This document shows positions 46,169 to 56,288 of a stretch of 64,000 bases of DNA, piece after piece. This stretch comes from Gallaecimonas pentaromativorans (lineage in GTDB: Bacteria > Pseudomonadota > Gammaproteobacteria > Enterobacterales > Gallaecimonadaceae): contig NZ_RJUL01000001.1 in the NCBI RefSeq assembly GCF_003751625.1, positions 360,253 through 424,252 of the forward strand. The letters run 5' to 3'. Below the pieces are notes generated by a model, which ran no database searches, was not told the DNA's origin, and saw only the letters and a program-made list of their open reading frames with translations. The position numbers were made by a program, and so were the translations under genes. Numbering within the stretch: the stretch's first letter is position 1; the number at the start of each line of letters is the position of its first letter.

Positions 46169-46984
46169 ATGGAACACAAGCACATTGCATTTATCGGCGC
46201 GGGCAATATGGCCGGTGCCATCATGGGGGGCCTGGTGGCCTCCGGTTACCCCGCCAAGGCCATCACCGCCGCCAATCGCTCCGAGGGTAAGCTCGAGACC
46301 CTGGCCGATGAGCTGGGTATCAATACCACCACCGACAACCTCAAGGCGGCCGAAGCCGCCGACGTGGTGGTGCTGGGGGTCAAACCCAACATGATGGAAG
46401 GGGTGGTCAAACAGCTGGCGCACCTCAATGACGGCAAGAAGCTGTTTATCTCCATTGCCGCCGGGGTCACCCTGGCCCATTTTGAAGCCTGGTTTGGCAA
46501 AGCGGTCCCGATGATCCGCACCATGCCCAACACCCCGTCCCTGGTGGGCCTGGGCATGACCGGCCTGTACGCCTCAGACACCACCAACAAAGACGACAAA
46601 GCCATCAGCGATATGCTGATGCGGGCCGTGGGTAAAACTGCCTGGGTGAAAAACGAAATCGAACTGGACCACATCATCGCCGCTGCTGGCAGCGCCCCGG
46701 CCTACTTCTTCCTCTTTATGGAAGCCATGGAAGCCAAAGCCATGGAGCTGGGCTTTGACGCCGCCACCGCCCGCGAACTGGTGCAACAAACCGCCAGTGG
46801 CGCCGCGGAAATGGTGCGCCGCCGCGATATGCCCATCCGCGAGCTGCGCCGCCAGGTCACTTCCCCCGGCGGCACCACCGCCAAGGCCATTGAATCCTTC
46901 CAGGCCGCCGGCCTTGAGAAGATCGTTGCAGACGCCATGGACGCCGCCATCAGCCGCGCTGCAGAAATGGCCAAGGAGCTTTGA
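46169..46984 (+). CDS. proC: Pyrroline-5-carboxylate reductase
   Basis: ProC catalyses the last step of proline synthesis with NADPH. The 271-residue protein starts with a Rossmann motif FIGAGNMAGAIMGGL. It has MIRTMPNTPSLVGLGMTGL, GSAPAYFFLFMEAM and the C-terminal VTSPGGTTAKAIESF signature. AAGG lies 6 bases before the ATG at 46169. Its TGA overlaps the yggT start. Confidence 0.96.
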   Translation: MEHKHIAFIGAGNMAGAIMGGLVASGYPAKAITAANRSEGKLETLADELGINTTTDNLKAAEAADVVVLGVKPNMMEGVVKQLAHLNDGKKLFISIAAGVTLAHFEAWFGKAVPMIRTMPNTPSLVGLGMTGLYASDTTNKDDKAISDMLMRAVGKTAWVKNEIELDHIIAAAGSAPAYFFLFMEAMEAKAMELGFDAATARELVQQTASGAAEMVRRRDMPIRELRRQVTSPGGTTAKAIESFQAAGLEKIVADAMDAAISRAAEMAKEL

Positions 46985-47529
46985 TGAACGCCTTAGTATT
47001 TTTGTTCAAGACCCTGTTTGAGCTCTACATCATGGTGGTGTTGCTGCGGGTCTGGTTGCAGTGGGCCAAGGCGGATTTTTACAACCCCTTCAGCCAATTT
47101 GTGGTCAAGGCCACCCAGCCCATAGTGCGGCCGCTGCGCAAGGTCATTCCTTCCCTTGGCCCCATCGACACCGCTTCGGTGCTGTTTGCCCTGGTGCTGA
47201 GCGCCCTGGAAGTGGTGGTGCTGAACCTTCTCCTTGGTGGCGGCATCCCGCCGCTGCTGTCAATACTGTTTACCGGCGCTATTTTGTTGGTCTCCACCAT
47301 TTTCCAACTGATCATCTACGTGATCTTCGCCGGCGTGATTTTAAGCTGGGTAGTACGTGGCTATCACCCGGTGGCGGCAGCACTGTTCCAGCTCACCGAG
47401 CCGCTGCTGCGCCCCATCCGCAGCATTTTGCCCAGCATGGGCGGCCTGGATCTTTCCCCCATGGTATTGCTGCTGGGCCTGTACTTTATTCGCATCTTGC
47501 TGACCGATCTCACCGGCATCGGTTTTTAA
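46984..47529 (+). CDS. yggT: YggT family membrane protein
   Basis: The 181-residue integral membrane protein contains two YGGT repeats, each ending in a P-[IL]-R-P-[IL]-R motif ([13 protein letters not shown] and [13 protein letters not shown]). The family is linked to osmotic tolerance and cell shape, but its mechanism is unknown. It is coupled to proC by TGATG and to yggU by TAATG. Confidence 0.93.
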   Translation: MNALVFLFKTLFELYIMVVLLRVWLQWAKADFYNPFSQFVVKATQPIVRPLRKVIPSLGPIDTASVLFALVLSALEVVVLNLLLGGGIPPLLSILFTGAILLVSTIFQLIIYVIFAGVILSWVVRGYHPVAAALFQLTEPLLRPIRSILPSMGGLDLSPMVLLLGLYFIRILLTDLTGIGF

Positions 47530-47819
47530 TGAGCGCATTTGAATGGCAGGACCAAGATTTGGTCCTGCATCTTTATGTGCAGCCCAAAGCCAGCCGCGAC
47601 AGCTTTGCCGGCCTGCACGGCGATGAGCTGAAACTGGCCATCACCGCCCCGCCGGTGGATGGCAAAGCCAATGAACACATCCGCAAATACCTCGCCAAAC
47701 AGTGCCGCATCGCCAAAAGCCAGGTGCTGATTGAAAAGGGTGGGCTGGGGCGCCACAAGAAGGTGCGACTTTGCGGCCCGTTAACGCCGCCCCCCGACTG
47801 GGACTGGCTCACCGGCTAA
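47529..47819 (+). CDS. yggU: YggU/DUF167 family protein
   Basis: The 96-residue protein has the DUF167 core: [37 protein letters not shown] then a Lys-rich C-terminal strand. Function is unknown. Its ATG overlaps the yggT stop, closing the yggS-proC-yggT-yggU cluster. Confidence 0.93.
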   Translation: MSAFEWQDQDLVLHLYVQPKASRDSFAGLHGDELKLAITAPPVDGKANEHIRKYLAKQCRIAKSQVLIEKGGLGRHKKVRLCGPLTPPPDWDWLTG

Positions 47820-47853
47820 ACTGTGCCCAAGCCCACCACCGACTTGGCATCCC

Positions 47854-48273
47854 ATGAATTACCGCCCGCTGCTGCTGTTATTGCTGAGTTTTTGCCTGCA
47901 TGCCGAGCAAAAGCAGGACTTTGGCCCCTACAGCGTGCATTACCAGGCGCTGCCCACCACCTTTCTGACCCCGGTCATCGCCGGCCAATACCAAATCCGG
48001 CGTAGCCGCTATGAAGGGCTGGTTACCGTCACGGTACTTGATAGCCGCCACGGCAACAGGGCGATAAGGGCCGTGCTGGACGGCACCGCCACCAACAGGG
48101 TGGGCAACCAGAGACGGTTGTCTTTTCGGGAAGTGATTGAAGGGGACGCCATCTATTACCTGGCAACCCTGCCGGTCAGCCACCAGGAACATTTTGTCTT
48201 TGCCATTACCCTACGCCCTGCCGGTGGCCCGCCCCTGGCGCTACGTTTTGACCACCGTTTCTACACCGACTGA
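47854..48273 (+). CDS. DUF4426 periplasmic protein
   Basis: This 139-residue protein has a signal peptide (about 1-17) and a beta-rich core with [20 protein letters not shown] and [13 protein letters not shown], as in DUF4426. The family is commonly found between yggU and rdgB in marine gammaproteobacteria, which supports the call. Function is unknown. Confidence 0.82.
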   Translation: MNYRPLLLLLLSFCLHAEQKQDFGPYSVHYQALPTTFLTPVIAGQYQIRRSRYEGLVTVTVLDSRHGNRAIRAVLDGTATNRVGNQRRLSFREVIEGDAIYYLATLPVSHQEHFVFAITLRPAGGPPLALRFDHRFYTD

Positions 48274-48308
48274 TGTGCTACACTAGCGCCCCGAATTTTG
48301 GAGGTGCC

Positions 48309-48899
48309 ATGAGTAAGATTGTCCTGGCTACCGGCAACGCCGGTAAGGTGCGCGAGCTGGACGCCATGTTGGCGCCGCTTAAATTGCACGTTGTCGCCCA
48401 GAGCGAATTCGATGTGCCGGAAGTAGCCGAAACCGGCACCACCTTCGTGGAAAACGCCATCATCAAAGCCCGCCATGCCGCCCGCATTACCGGCCTGCCG
48501 GCCATTGCCGACGATTCGGGCCTGGTGGTGGATGCCCTTGGCGGGGCGCCGGGGATTTACTCGGCCCGCTACAGCGGCGAAGGCGCTACCGACGCCAAGA
48601 ACATCGACAAACTGCTGGCCGAGCTGCAAGACGTGCCGATGGATGCCCGCAGCGCCCGCTTTATCTGCTGCCTGGTGTACCTGCGCCACGCCGACGATCC
48701 CACCCCCATCATCTGCGAAGGGGCCTGGGAAGGGCGTATCGCCCGGGAAGCCTTTGGCGAAGGCGGCTTTGGTTACGATCCGGTGTTTTATGTACCGGCC
48801 CTGGCCAAAACCGCCGCCGAGCTCAGCAAGGAAGAGAAAAACGCCGTCAGCCACCGGGGCCAGGCCCTCAAGGCGCTGCTGGCCAAGCTGGGGGAATAA
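48309..48899 (+). CDS. rdgB: XTP/dITP diphosphatase RdgB
   Basis: RdgB hydrolyses XTP, dITP and ITP to keep non-canonical purines out of DNA. The 196-residue protein has the family features [35 protein letters not shown] and [10 protein letters not shown] strong GGAGG precedes the ATG at 48309. One base separates it from hemW. Confidence 0.96.
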   Translation: MSKIVLATGNAGKVRELDAMLAPLKLHVVAQSEFDVPEVAETGTTFVENAIIKARHAARITGLPAIADDSGLVVDALGGAPGIYSARYSGEGATDAKNIDKLLAELQDVPMDARSARFICCLVYLRHADDPTPIICEGAWEGRIAREAFGEGGFGYDPVFYVPALAKTAAELSKEEKNAVSHRGQALKALLAKLGE

Positions 48900-48900
48900 G

Positions 48901-50034
48901 GTGACGCTGCCGCCACTCTCGCTCTATATCCATATTCCCTGGTGCGTGGAAAAGTGCCCCTATTGCGACTTTAACTCCCACGCCATCAAGGGCGGCATTC
49001 CCGAAGCCGAGTACGTGGACGCCCTGCTGGCTGACTTAGAGGCCGATCTGCCCCTGGCCGGCGGCCGCACCTTAACAAGCATTTTCATTGGCGGCGGCAC
49101 CCCCAGCGTGTTCTCGACCGAGGCCATAGCCCGGCTGCTGGCCGGGGTGAAAGCCCGCATTCCCTTTAGCGGCGATATCGAGATCACCTTCGAGGCCAAC
49201 CCCGGCACCGTGGAAGCGGATAAATTCAAGGGCTTTGCCGAAGGCGGCGTCAACCGCCTGTCAATTGGCGTGCAAAGCCTACAGCAGGACAAACTCAACC
49301 TGCTGGGGCGCATTCATGGCCCGGGTGAAGCCCTGCGCGCCGCGGCTCTCGCCGCCGATTGCGGGGTGAGAAGCTTTAACCTCGACTTGATGCACGGTCT
49401 GCCCAATCAGCGCCAGCAAGATGCCCTGGACGACCTTCGCCAGGCCATTGCCTGCAACCCGGCGCACCTGTCCTGGTACCAGCTGACCATCGAGCCCAAC
49501 ACCCTTTTTGCCAGTAAGCCGCCGGTACTGCCCGACGACGACACCCTTTGGGCCATCCAAGAAGCTGGCCACGAGTTGCTGCTGGCGGCGGGGTATCGCC
49601 AATATGAGATCTCCGCCTACGCCAAGCCCGGCTTTGAGGCCCGCCATAACCTCAACTACTGGCGGTTTGGCGACTACCTCGGCATTGGCTGCGGCGCCCA
49701 CGGCAAGCTCACGCAAGCAGACGGCCGCATCCTTCGCACCGTCAAGGTACGCCACCCCAAGGGCTACCTGGACCCAAGCCGCTCCTTTATGGACCAACTG
49801 CTGGCGGTAGAGGCAGACGAGCTGCCGTTCGAGTTCTTTATGAACCGGCTGCGGCTCTTTGAAGACGTGCCCAAGGCCGACTTTACCCATCGCACCGGCC
49901 TGCCGCTGGCCCTTGCCCAGCAGCAACTGGCCGATGCCTTTGCCAAAGGCCTGATGGTGGAAAATGCCAGCCACTGGCAGGTCACCGAACAGGGGCATCG
50001 CTACCTTAACCAGCTGCTTGCCTCATTTTTGTAA
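48901..50034 (+). CDS. hemW: HemW, radical SAM haem chaperone
   Basis: HemW is a radical SAM protein that binds and delivers haem; it was long mis-named coproporphyrinogen III oxidase. The 377-residue protein begins with a GTG and the [4Fe-4S] motif CVEKCPYCDF, then FIGGGTPSVF and NLDLMHGLPNQ. The C-terminal HemN domain follows. The same frame is open far upstream through rdgB, but only the GTG at 48901 gives the family N-terminus. Confidence 0.94.
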   Translation: MTLPPLSLYIHIPWCVEKCPYCDFNSHAIKGGIPEAEYVDALLADLEADLPLAGGRTLTSIFIGGGTPSVFSTEAIARLLAGVKARIPFSGDIEITFEANPGTVEADKFKGFAEGGVNRLSIGVQSLQQDKLNLLGRIHGPGEALRAAALAADCGVRSFNLDLMHGLPNQRQQDALDDLRQAIACNPAHLSWYQLTIEPNTLFASKPPVLPDDDTLWAIQEAGHELLLAAGYRQYEISAYAKPGFEARHNLNYWRFGDYLGIGCGAHGKLTQADGRILRTVKVRHPKGYLDPSRSFMDQLLAVEADELPFEFFMNRLRLFEDVPKADFTHRTGLPLALAQQQLADAFAKGLMVENASHWQVTEQGHRYLNQLLASFL

Positions 50035-50115
50035 CCTTTCATAACCAGCAGCCGACAAAAAAATCGCCATTGGGTTAACATTGCCGCTCTTTGAAGCCCT
50101 AGCCCTGGAGAACCC

Positions 50116-51942
50116 ATGGTGTTTCGTTCCGGTATCCTGGCCGCCGTGCTGGCTGCGTCGCTATCCGCCTGCACCCAAATGCCCCATAACCACACTAAGG
50201 TGCCAGAATCCGAGCTAAGCCAGGCCCAGCTACACGAACGGGCCCAAGCCTTGTTCCAGGCCTACTTTGATGCCGAAGTAGCGGCCAGCCCCATGTGGCA
50301 GACCGAACTGGGTATGGACACCAACAAGGGCAAATGGGACGACATATCCGACCGCGCCGAAGAAGACAAAGTGGCCAGGGCCCAACTGATGCTGCAACGG
50401 CTTGACCAGTTGGACAGCAATCGCCTCTCCCCCCAGGACCAGCTCAGTTGGACCCTGTTGACCCAGCAGCTGCAAAGCACCATCGAAGGCTTCAAGTGGC
50501 GCCATTACGACTACCCGGTCAACCAGATGTATGGCTGGCACAGCGAGCCGGCGGCGTTTCTTATCAATAGCCAGCAGATAAACAGCAATGACGATGCCTG
50601 GGCCTATATTCGCAGGCTAAGGGCGATGCCGGATCTGTTCCGCCAACTGGAGAACAACCTCAGGGTACGGGCCGATGAGGGGATCATCGCGCCGGCCTTT
50701 GTGTTTGAGCACGTAAAAAGTGATATCGCCAATCTCACCCGTGGCTACCCCTTCGAGACCGGCCAGCCGGACAACCCGCTGATGGCCGATTTTCGGGCCA
50801 AGGTAGCCAAGGTTGCCGGGCTCAACCAATACCGCCTGAACGCCGAGGCCGCCGATGCCCTGCGCACCAAGGTTGGCCCGGCCTATCGCCGTTTGCTGAG
50901 CACCATCGACAAGCTGGAAAAGCGGGCCGACGATAACGATGGCGCCTGGAAATTCCCCCAGGGCGACGCCTTCTACCAGTGGCGCCTCAAGGAAATCACC
51001 ACCACCGACCTCAGCGCCACACAAATTCACCAACTGGGGCTCGCGCAGGTCAAGCGTATCCAAAAGGAGATGCTGGCCATCAAGAACCAGGTGGGTTTTA
51101 AAGGAGACTTGCAGGCCTTCTTTGAATACATGCGTAGCAGCCCGCAGTTTTTCTACCCCAATACCGAGCAGGGCCGGGCCCGGTACCTAACAGAAGCCAC
51201 CGCCCTGATTGACGACATGAAAGCCCGCCTGCCGAAGCTTTTCACCCTGATGCCCAAAGCCGAGCTGGATGTAAAAGCGGTGGAGCCGTTTCGGGAAAAA
51301 TCCGCCGGCAAGGCCTTTTACCAAGGGCCGGCCCCCGACGGCTCCCGGCCCGGGCGCTATTACGTCAACCTCTACAACATGAAAGACATGCCGGTCTATC
51401 AAATGGCGGCCCTGGCCTACCATGAGGGCATTCCCGGCCACCACATGCAAATCGCCATCGCCCAAGAGCTCAAAGACATTCCCATGTTCCGCCGTTACGG
51501 CCACTACACCGCCTATATCGAGGGTTGGGGCCTCTACGCCGAAGAACTCCCCAAGGAGATTGGCCTTTACCAGGACCCTTACAGCGACTTTGGCCGCTTG
51601 GCCATGGAGCTGTGGCGCGCCTGCCGGCTGGTGGTGGATACCGGCATCCATGCCCAGCACTGGACGCGCCAGCAAGCCATTGATTATCTTCTGGCCAACA
51701 CCCCCAACCCCAAGGGCGATGTGGTCAAGGCCACCGAGCGCTATATCGTGATGCCGGGCCAGGCTACCGCCTACATGGTGGGTAAACTCAAAATCATGGC
51801 GTTAAGGGAAGAAGCTCAAAAAGCCCTGGGCAAGGATTTTGATATTCGTGCCTTCCACGACCAGCTCCTCGCCAACGGCCCCTTGCCCCTCAATGTGCTG
51901 CAAAAGCAGACAGAGGCCTGGATTAAGGCACAAAGCAATTGA
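50116..51942 (+). CDS. DUF885 family lipoprotein, predicted metallopeptidase
   Basis: The 608-residue protein has a lipobox LSAC (cysteine at residue 19) and a DUF885 domain filling the rest. HEGIPGHHMQIA near residue 436, with a downstream EGWGLYAEEL, forms the HExxH-like zinc site of this family. DUF885 proteins are predicted zinc carboxypeptidase-like enzymes anchored in the envelope; substrates are mostly unknown. It follows hemW by about 80 bases and may have its own promoter. It breaks the usual hemW-yggN neighbourhood. Confidence 0.88.
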   Translation: MVFRSGILAAVLAASLSACTQMPHNHTKVPESELSQAQLHERAQALFQAYFDAEVAASPMWQTELGMDTNKGKWDDISDRAEEDKVARAQLMLQRLDQLDSNRLSPQDQLSWTLLTQQLQSTIEGFKWRHYDYPVNQMYGWHSEPAAFLINSQQINSNDDAWAYIRRLRAMPDLFRQLENNLRVRADEGIIAPAFVFEHVKSDIANLTRGYPFETGQPDNPLMADFRAKVAKVAGLNQYRLNAEAADALRTKVGPAYRRLLSTIDKLEKRADDNDGAWKFPQGDAFYQWRLKEITTTDLSATQIHQLGLAQVKRIQKEMLAIKNQVGFKGDLQAFFEYMRSSPQFFYPNTEQGRARYLTEATALIDDMKARLPKLFTLMPKAELDVKAVEPFREKSAGKAFYQGPAPDGSRPGRYYVNLYNMKDMPVYQMAALAYHEGIPGHHMQIAIAQELKDIPMFRRYGHYTAYIEGWGLYAEELPKEIGLYQDPYSDFGRLAMELWRACRLVVDTGIHAQHWTRQQAIDYLLANTPNPKGDVVKATERYIVMPGQATAYMVGKLKIMALREEAQKALGKDFDIRAFHDQLLANGPLPLNVLQKQTEAWIKAQSN

Positions 51943-52108
51943 TTTATCTTGGGAAAGCAATAAGCTCTAAATAGCTGTGCCGAATATTAGATCACCTTGG
52001 GCAGCCTACGAAGCCCCTGTTGTCACGAGCTGTGGAGATATAGGGTGGCTCACAATTAGGAACAGTTATTTAGGAAAGTCATTCGTGAAGCAAAATAGGA
52101 GTGAAAGT

Positions 52109-52171
52109 ATGCCAGGCTCAGATCAAAATGGTGATGATCCAGACAAAAAGAAAGACAACTCCGGCAAGTAG
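52109..52171 (+). CDS. Possible 20-residue peptide
   Basis: An ATG with AGGAGT at good spacing opens a 20-codon frame encoding a highly charged Asp/Lys/Gly peptide that ends in TAG. It stops a few bases before the first four-helix membrane gene. It could be a small protein or a leader that couples translation. The same frame is open upstream to an ATG at 51977, but that start has no ribosome binding site. Confidence 0.35.
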   Translation: MPGSDQNGDDPDKKKDNSGK

Positions 52172-52187
52172 TTAAGTGCTTTTTGGC

Positions 52188-52739
52188 ATGAGCCTACATC
52201 CAGCAAGCGTTATTGAACTTTTCAATAATTGCTCAGTGTTGGTTATTGCTGCCGCTTGGTTAGTTTCCAAAGATGCCAAGCGGCTTGTTGTGCTGATACT
52301 TGCCAACTATGCAATCTGGTACGTCATGAGATTTACACTGACTCATTTCGATGGGAGTGTGTTTGTATATAATCTGGGAAACTCGTATTACCTGCTGCAA
52401 GCCGCCAGGGAAGTGGTCATTCTTGCCTTCCTGCTCGATGCCTGGATGCAAAACAAGGCTAGCGCCTTTTGGTGTAAAGCCTACCTCAGCGTGTTGGCCA
52501 TCTCAGCATCCTGCAATGTGATTATGGCAGCAAATGCCAGTACCGAAGTAGGCCACGCCATAGTAGGCAAAGGTGGTTTTAGAGCCTTTCACTACTACGT
52601 AAATCAGGCCATACCCTTGGCTGAAATCCTTATCGCCTGGGGCAGCAGCAATAACGTTATCAGCCGTTTTTTCAAAAGATCCTCCACATCCCCCGTGGAA
52701 AACGCCCTTCCGAACGACTCTTCCGGCAAAGCTGATTGA
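52188..52739 (+). CDS. Four-helix membrane protein, paralogue A
   Basis: The 183-residue protein has about four membrane helices (near 10-28, 34-52, 66-86, 98-118, plus a weaker one near 145). Its tail is polar, Ser/Asn-rich. The phrases QAAREVVILAFLLDAW and IPLAEILIAWGSSNNVISRFF match the next gene, so the pair arose by duplication. The start may be the ATG at 52188 or GTG at 52176. The gene is more AT-rich than its neighbours. No family is recognised. Confidence 0.65.
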   Translation: MSLHPASVIELFNNCSVLVIAAAWLVSKDAKRLVVLILANYAIWYVMRFTLTHFDGSVFVYNLGNSYYLLQAAREVVILAFLLDAWMQNKASAFWCKAYLSVLAISASCNVIMAANASTEVGHAIVGKGGFRAFHYYVNQAIPLAEILIAWGSSNNVISRFFKRSSTSPVENALPNDSSGKAD

Positions 52740-52797
52740 CCTTCGCGCCCTGACACCAGACACTAGCCGCTGCGTTTGATTTTGCGGTGTTTGGCTT

Positions 52798-53313
52798 TTG
52801 GAAGACTTCATCAACGGTGACTACCTCAATATTCTGGCTTGCAGTCTGATATTGCTGGCTTTGATAACGGCCAGAAAGGAGCGCCGCCTGCCCCTGGTTA
52901 TCTTGAGCAACTATGCCGCCTACGGGGTGCTGGCTTGGTTGTCGGATGACTATGAGAACAACGTATTCCTGGGGGACCATGAATTCTACGGGCTTTGGTA
53001 TCTTATCAACGCGCTGCGGGAAATCGTGATCCTGGCCTTTGTCTTTGAAGGGCTTTTAAAAGCCCAGCAAGGCCGCAAGCCCTACTGGGTGTATTTGGGG
53101 GTACTGCTGATCTCTATCTCCGCCAGCCTGCTGCTGGCGCTGTCCGACGTAACCGGCAAGGACTACCTGTGGAGCATCCACCTGCAGGCCATTTACTTGA
53201 TCCCCTTTGCCGAGGTAGCCGTGTCCTGGTGGGGAAGCGACAATCTTTTCAACCGCCGTTACAGCACCCGGCGCCAACCGGTTCCCATCGAAAAAATCGC
53301 CACCAGCTATTAA
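52798..53313 (+). CDS. Four-helix membrane protein, paralogue B
   Basis: This 171-residue protein mirrors paralogue A: helices at about 10-24, 34-50, 66-88, 98-118 and 130-150. It shares NALREIVILAFVFEGL and IPFAEVAVSWWGSDNLFNRR with it. The only available start is the TTG at 52798. Base composition is closer to the chromosome than in paralogue A, so the two may have separate histories. It ends in a terminator shared with yggN. Function is unknown. Confidence 0.65.
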   Translation: MEDFINGDYLNILACSLILLALITARKERRLPLVILSNYAAYGVLAWLSDDYENNVFLGDHEFYGLWYLINALREIVILAFVFEGLLKAQQGRKPYWVYLGVLLISISASLLLALSDVTGKDYLWSIHLQAIYLIPFAEVAVSWWGSDNLFNRRYSTRRQPVPIEKIATSY

Positions 53314-53338
53314 AAAACGCCGCTTTAAGCGGCGTTTT
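53314..53338. terminator. Bidirectional Rho-independent terminator
   Basis: A 10-bp perfect stem AAAACGCCGC/GCGGCGTTTT with a 5-base loop lies between paralogue B and the convergent yggN. Confidence 0.9.
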
Positions 53339-53340
53339 CG

Positions 53341-54120
53341 TTATTGCTCGATAACCTCGACCCAGCCGTCGAACTGGGATTTAAAGGCGTTGTCCTGTTT
53401 GTCGATGGCCATCAGCTGGCCACACAGGGCATTGGCGTCAGACTTGATGGCGTCGCCCTTGGCGTCGGCCTCGGCTTCAATCTTCTTGGCCTTGCTTTCC
53501 AGGTTATCGGCCCAGGCCTGGATGTTTTCCTCAAAGCTGCCGTCGCCGCTGCTCATGGCCTGGCCCAACTGGCTGAACATGTTGCCCATGGACTTTTGCA
53601 CCGCCCTTTCGATGCGCTTTTCAAAGTCCTTGCCGAGAAAATCGTCGTTGTCTTGGTCCCAGCTGCCGGCCCCGACATACCAGGTGCCGCCCTGCTCATG
53701 GAGCTTGCTGTCCAGCTTGACCCGCGCCTCGGCAAGGCCTGCTTCAACTTCATCGGCGGCGTCCGTACCCAGCACGTCTTTGAGTACCCCTGTCGTGACC
53801 TCTGCCGCTAAATCCAGGGCTTTTAGCCCCAGGCGAGCGGCGCTTTCGGCGCTGGTGCGAAGGTCGCGATTAAAGCCGTCCAGAGCCTGGCGCTGCTGGG
53901 CACTGAGGGACTGGGTTTTACCCCCTATCACCAAGGTGCCGTCCTGGTAACGCATCAGGGTTTTATCTTTGTCGGCAACGGTGAACCCGGATTTATCCAG
54001 ACGCATGTCGTGGGGCAGGGTCATTTCGCATTTTTCATCCAGGTTCAAATTCATATTGGTTGCCTGGGCCAGCGGCGCCAGCAGCAGCAAAGAAAGGGCG
54101 GGGATCAGTGCTTTTTTCAT
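53341..54120 (-). CDS. yggN: YggN/DUF2884 periplasmic protein
   Basis: The 259-residue protein has a signal peptide (about 1-20) and the DUF2884 layout: CEMTLPHDMRL, TLVIGGKTQSLSAQQRQAL, then a long helical, charged second half ending in NALCGQLMAIDKQDNAFK. Function is unknown. In E. coli yggN lies close to trmB-mutY-yggX, as here. AGGAGC precedes the ATG. Confidence 0.88.
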   Translation of the reverse strand: MKKALIPALSLLLLAPLAQATNMNLNLDEKCEMTLPHDMRLDKSGFTVADKDKTLMRYQDGTLVIGGKTQSLSAQQRQALDGFNRDLRTSAESAARLGLKALDLAAEVTTGVLKDVLGTDAADEVEAGLAEARVKLDSKLHEQGGTWYVGAGSWDQDNDDFLGKDFEKRIERAVQKSMGNMFSQLGQAMSSGDGSFEENIQAWADNLESKAKKIEAEADAKGDAIKSDANALCGQLMAIDKQDNAFKSQFDGWVEVIEQ

Positions 54121-54321
54121 CAGAAGCTCCTTGGCTGATTCTGACTGTGACCAATCAAACTACATGCCAACAGTAAAAACACTGATGAATCAAAAAGATA
54201 TAAATTCAACTCACTGATCTGGCTGGTGATTTTCACCAGCTTTTGGCGAATTCGCCAAAGGGCGGGTTGGTAAGCTGGTGCCGTGAGAAGGGGACAGGCG
54301 AATGGCCTTCGATAGGGCCGC

Positions 54322-54470
54322 CAACGCCGTGTGAATGAGTTCAATAGCGCAAGGCGCGTAGCGAAGGAAGACAAGACAAGGCGAATTGCCCTGGGAAAGC
54401 GCAGTTTACTCTTGTGTAAATGAGCATTGACCAGGGCGATTCAACGCCGTCATGACGAGTGCAGTAGCGC
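54322..54470. repeat. Intergenic repeat element, 29-bp direct repeats 120 bp apart
   Basis: Between yggN and trmB (54121-54471, no gene), an imperfect 29-bp repeat beginning CAACGCCGT and ending TAGCGC occurs at 54322-54350 and 54442-54470. Inside lies an inverted pair, GGCGAATTGCCCTGG near 54380 against CCAGGGCGATTCAACGCC near 54431. A small TTTAC/GTAAA hairpin sits at its centre. The structure resembles a small mobile or structural intergenic repeat; I cannot match it to a named family. Confidence 0.55.
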
Positions 54471-54471
54471 C

Positions 54472-55176
54472 TTACTCGACGCGCTCGAACATCAGATCCC
54501 ACACCCCATGCCCCAACCGCTCGCCGCGCGCTTCAAACTTGGTCTTGGGCCTGTGCTCGGGGCGCGGCACGTAGTCGTTGCTGGCGGACTGGTTTTGATA
54601 ACCCGGCGCCGCGCTCATCACTTCCAGCATGTGCTCGGCGTAGTTTTCCCAGTCGGTGGCCATATGGAATACGCCGCCAATGGCGAGCTTTTTACGTAGG
54701 CTCTCGGCAAATTCGAGCTGCACGATGCGGCGCTTGTGGTGGCGCTTTTTGTGCCAAGGGTCGGGGAAAAAGAGCTGCATCCGCGCCAGGCTGGCGTCGG
54801 GAATGTTGTCGGCCAGCACCTCCACGGCGTCGTGCTCGAACACCCGCAGGTTGGTGACACCGGCTTCACTGGCCGCCATCAAGCAGGCGCCCACACCGGG
54901 CTTGTGCACCTCGATGCCGATAAAGTTGAGCTCGGGGGCAGCCTGGGCCATTTCCACCAGGCTTTTGCCCATACCAAAGCCGATTTCCAGCACCACCGGG
55001 TTACTGTTGCCAAAGACCTTGGCAAAATCCAGCAGCCCCATGCCGTGCTCAAGGCCCATGGTGGGCCAGCACTTTTCCAGGGCCTGGGCCTGGCCTTTGG
55101 TCAGGCGCCCTTCGCGGCGCACAAAGCTACGTATCTTACGCAGATAAGGCGTATTTTCGGCGTTTTGCTCGGACAT
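54472..55176 (-). CDS. trmB: tRNA (guanine-N7)-methyltransferase TrmB
   Basis: TrmB makes m7G46 in tRNA variable loops. The 234-residue Rossmann methyltransferase has [16 protein letters not shown] (SAM site), then [33 protein letters not shown] and the late [11 protein letters not shown]. It diverges from mutY across 71 bases, as in E. coli. Confidence 0.95.
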   Translation of the reverse strand: MSEQNAENTPYLRKIRSFVRREGRLTKGQAQALEKCWPTMGLEHGMGLLDFAKVFGNSNPVVLEIGFGMGKSLVEMAQAAPELNFIGIEVHKPGVGACLMAASEAGVTNLRVFEHDAVEVLADNIPDASLARMQLFFPDPWHKKRHHKRRIVQLEFAESLRKKLAIGGVFHMATDWENYAEHMLEVMSAAPGYQNQSASNDYVPRPEHRPKTKFEARGERLGHGVWDLMFERVE

Positions 55177-55247
55177 CTGCGGCTCCTGTGTTTTGGGGCG
55201 GGCATTATCGCTACAATACCGGCCTATTTCCAGACAGAAGATTGCTC

Positions 55248-56288
55248 ATGACCTTTGCTGAGCGGGTGGTCAACTGGTACCACCAACATGGCCGCAAAAC
55301 CCTGCCCTGGCAGCAGCACAAGACCCCTTATAAGGTATGGGTCTCCGAGATCATGCTGCAACAAACCCAGGTTGCCACCGTTATCCCCTATTTTGAGCGC
55401 TTTATGGCGCGTTTTCCCGATGTGGTGGCCCTGGCCGATGCCCCTCAGGACGAAGTGCTGCACCATTGGACCGGCCTTGGCTATTACGCCAGGGCTCGTA
55501 ACCTGCACAAGGCCGCCCAGCATATTCGCGACCAACATGGCGGCGTGTTCCCGGAGCGCATTGAAGAGGTAGAAGCCCTGCCTGGCGTTGGCCGCTCCAC
55601 CGCCGGGGCTGTGCTGTCGCTGTCATTGGGGCAAGACCACGCCATTTTGGACGGTAACGTCAAAAGGGTGCTGGCCCGCCACCAGCGTGTAGAAGGTTGG
55701 CCCGGCAACAAGAAGGTGCACGATAAGCTGTGGGATATCACCGAAGCGCTCACCCCCAGCAAGGACGTCACCGCCTATAACCAGGCGATGATGGACTTGG
55801 GGGCCATGATCTGCACCCGTTCACGGCCCAAGTGCGAGCTGTGCCCGGTGGCCGAAGACTGCGGCGCCTTTATTGTCGGGCGCCAAAGCGACTACCCCGG
55901 TAAAAAGCCCAAGAAAACCCTGCCGGTGCGCAGTGCCACCTTCTTGCTGCTCAAAAAAGGCGGGGAAGTATTACTGCAACAACGGCCGCCATCGGGCCTG
56001 TGGGGCGGCCTTTACTGCCCGCCAGAGGTGCCACAAGCACAGATTGGCGATTGGTTGGACAGTCGCCAACTGGTGGCCAACCGCCAGCAGCAACTGGCGC
56101 TCTTTCGCCATACCTTCAGCCACTTCCACCTGGACATCACCCCCATAGTGCTGGATGTCGAACCTTTGCCCGGCATCATGGAAGCCGGGCAGGGGCTTTG
56201 GTATAACTTGGCCCAGCCACCGGCCGTGGGCCTGGCCGCCCCCACCAGCAAGCTTTTGACCCTATTGAAAAACGAGGACAGCCAATGA
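55248..56288 (+). CDS. mutY: Adenine DNA glycosylase MutY
   Basis: MutY removes adenine mispaired with 8-oxoguanine. The 346-residue protein has the catalytic Glu in [11 protein letters not shown], the helix-hairpin-helix [15 protein letters not shown] with the following catalytic Asp, and the [4Fe-4S] cluster cysteines in [19 protein letters not shown]-terminal NUDIX-like domain recognises 8-oxoG. Its stop overlaps the yggX start. Confidence 0.95.
   Translation: MTFAERVVNWYHQHGRKTLPWQQHKTPYKVWVSEIMLQQTQVATVIPYFERFMARFPDVVALADAPQDEVLHHWTGLGYYARARNLHKAAQHIRDQHGGVFPERIEEVEALPGVGRSTAGAVLSLSLGQDHAILDGNVKRVLARHQRVEGWPGNKKVHDKLWDITEALTPSKDVTAYNQAMMDLGAMICTRSRPKCELCPVAEDCGAFIVGRQSDYPGKKPKKTLPVRSATFLLLKKGGEVLLQQRPPSGLWGGLYCPPEVPQAQIGDWLDSRQLVANRQQQLALFRHTFSHFHLDITPIVLDVEPLPGIMEAGQGLWYNLAQPPAVGLAAPTSKLLTLLKNEDSQ

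Noticed and set aside
48475..48900. N-terminal extension of HemW through rdgB
   Set aside because: RdgB occupies this DNA in another frame with all its motifs, and the GTG at 48901 gives the normal HemW start.
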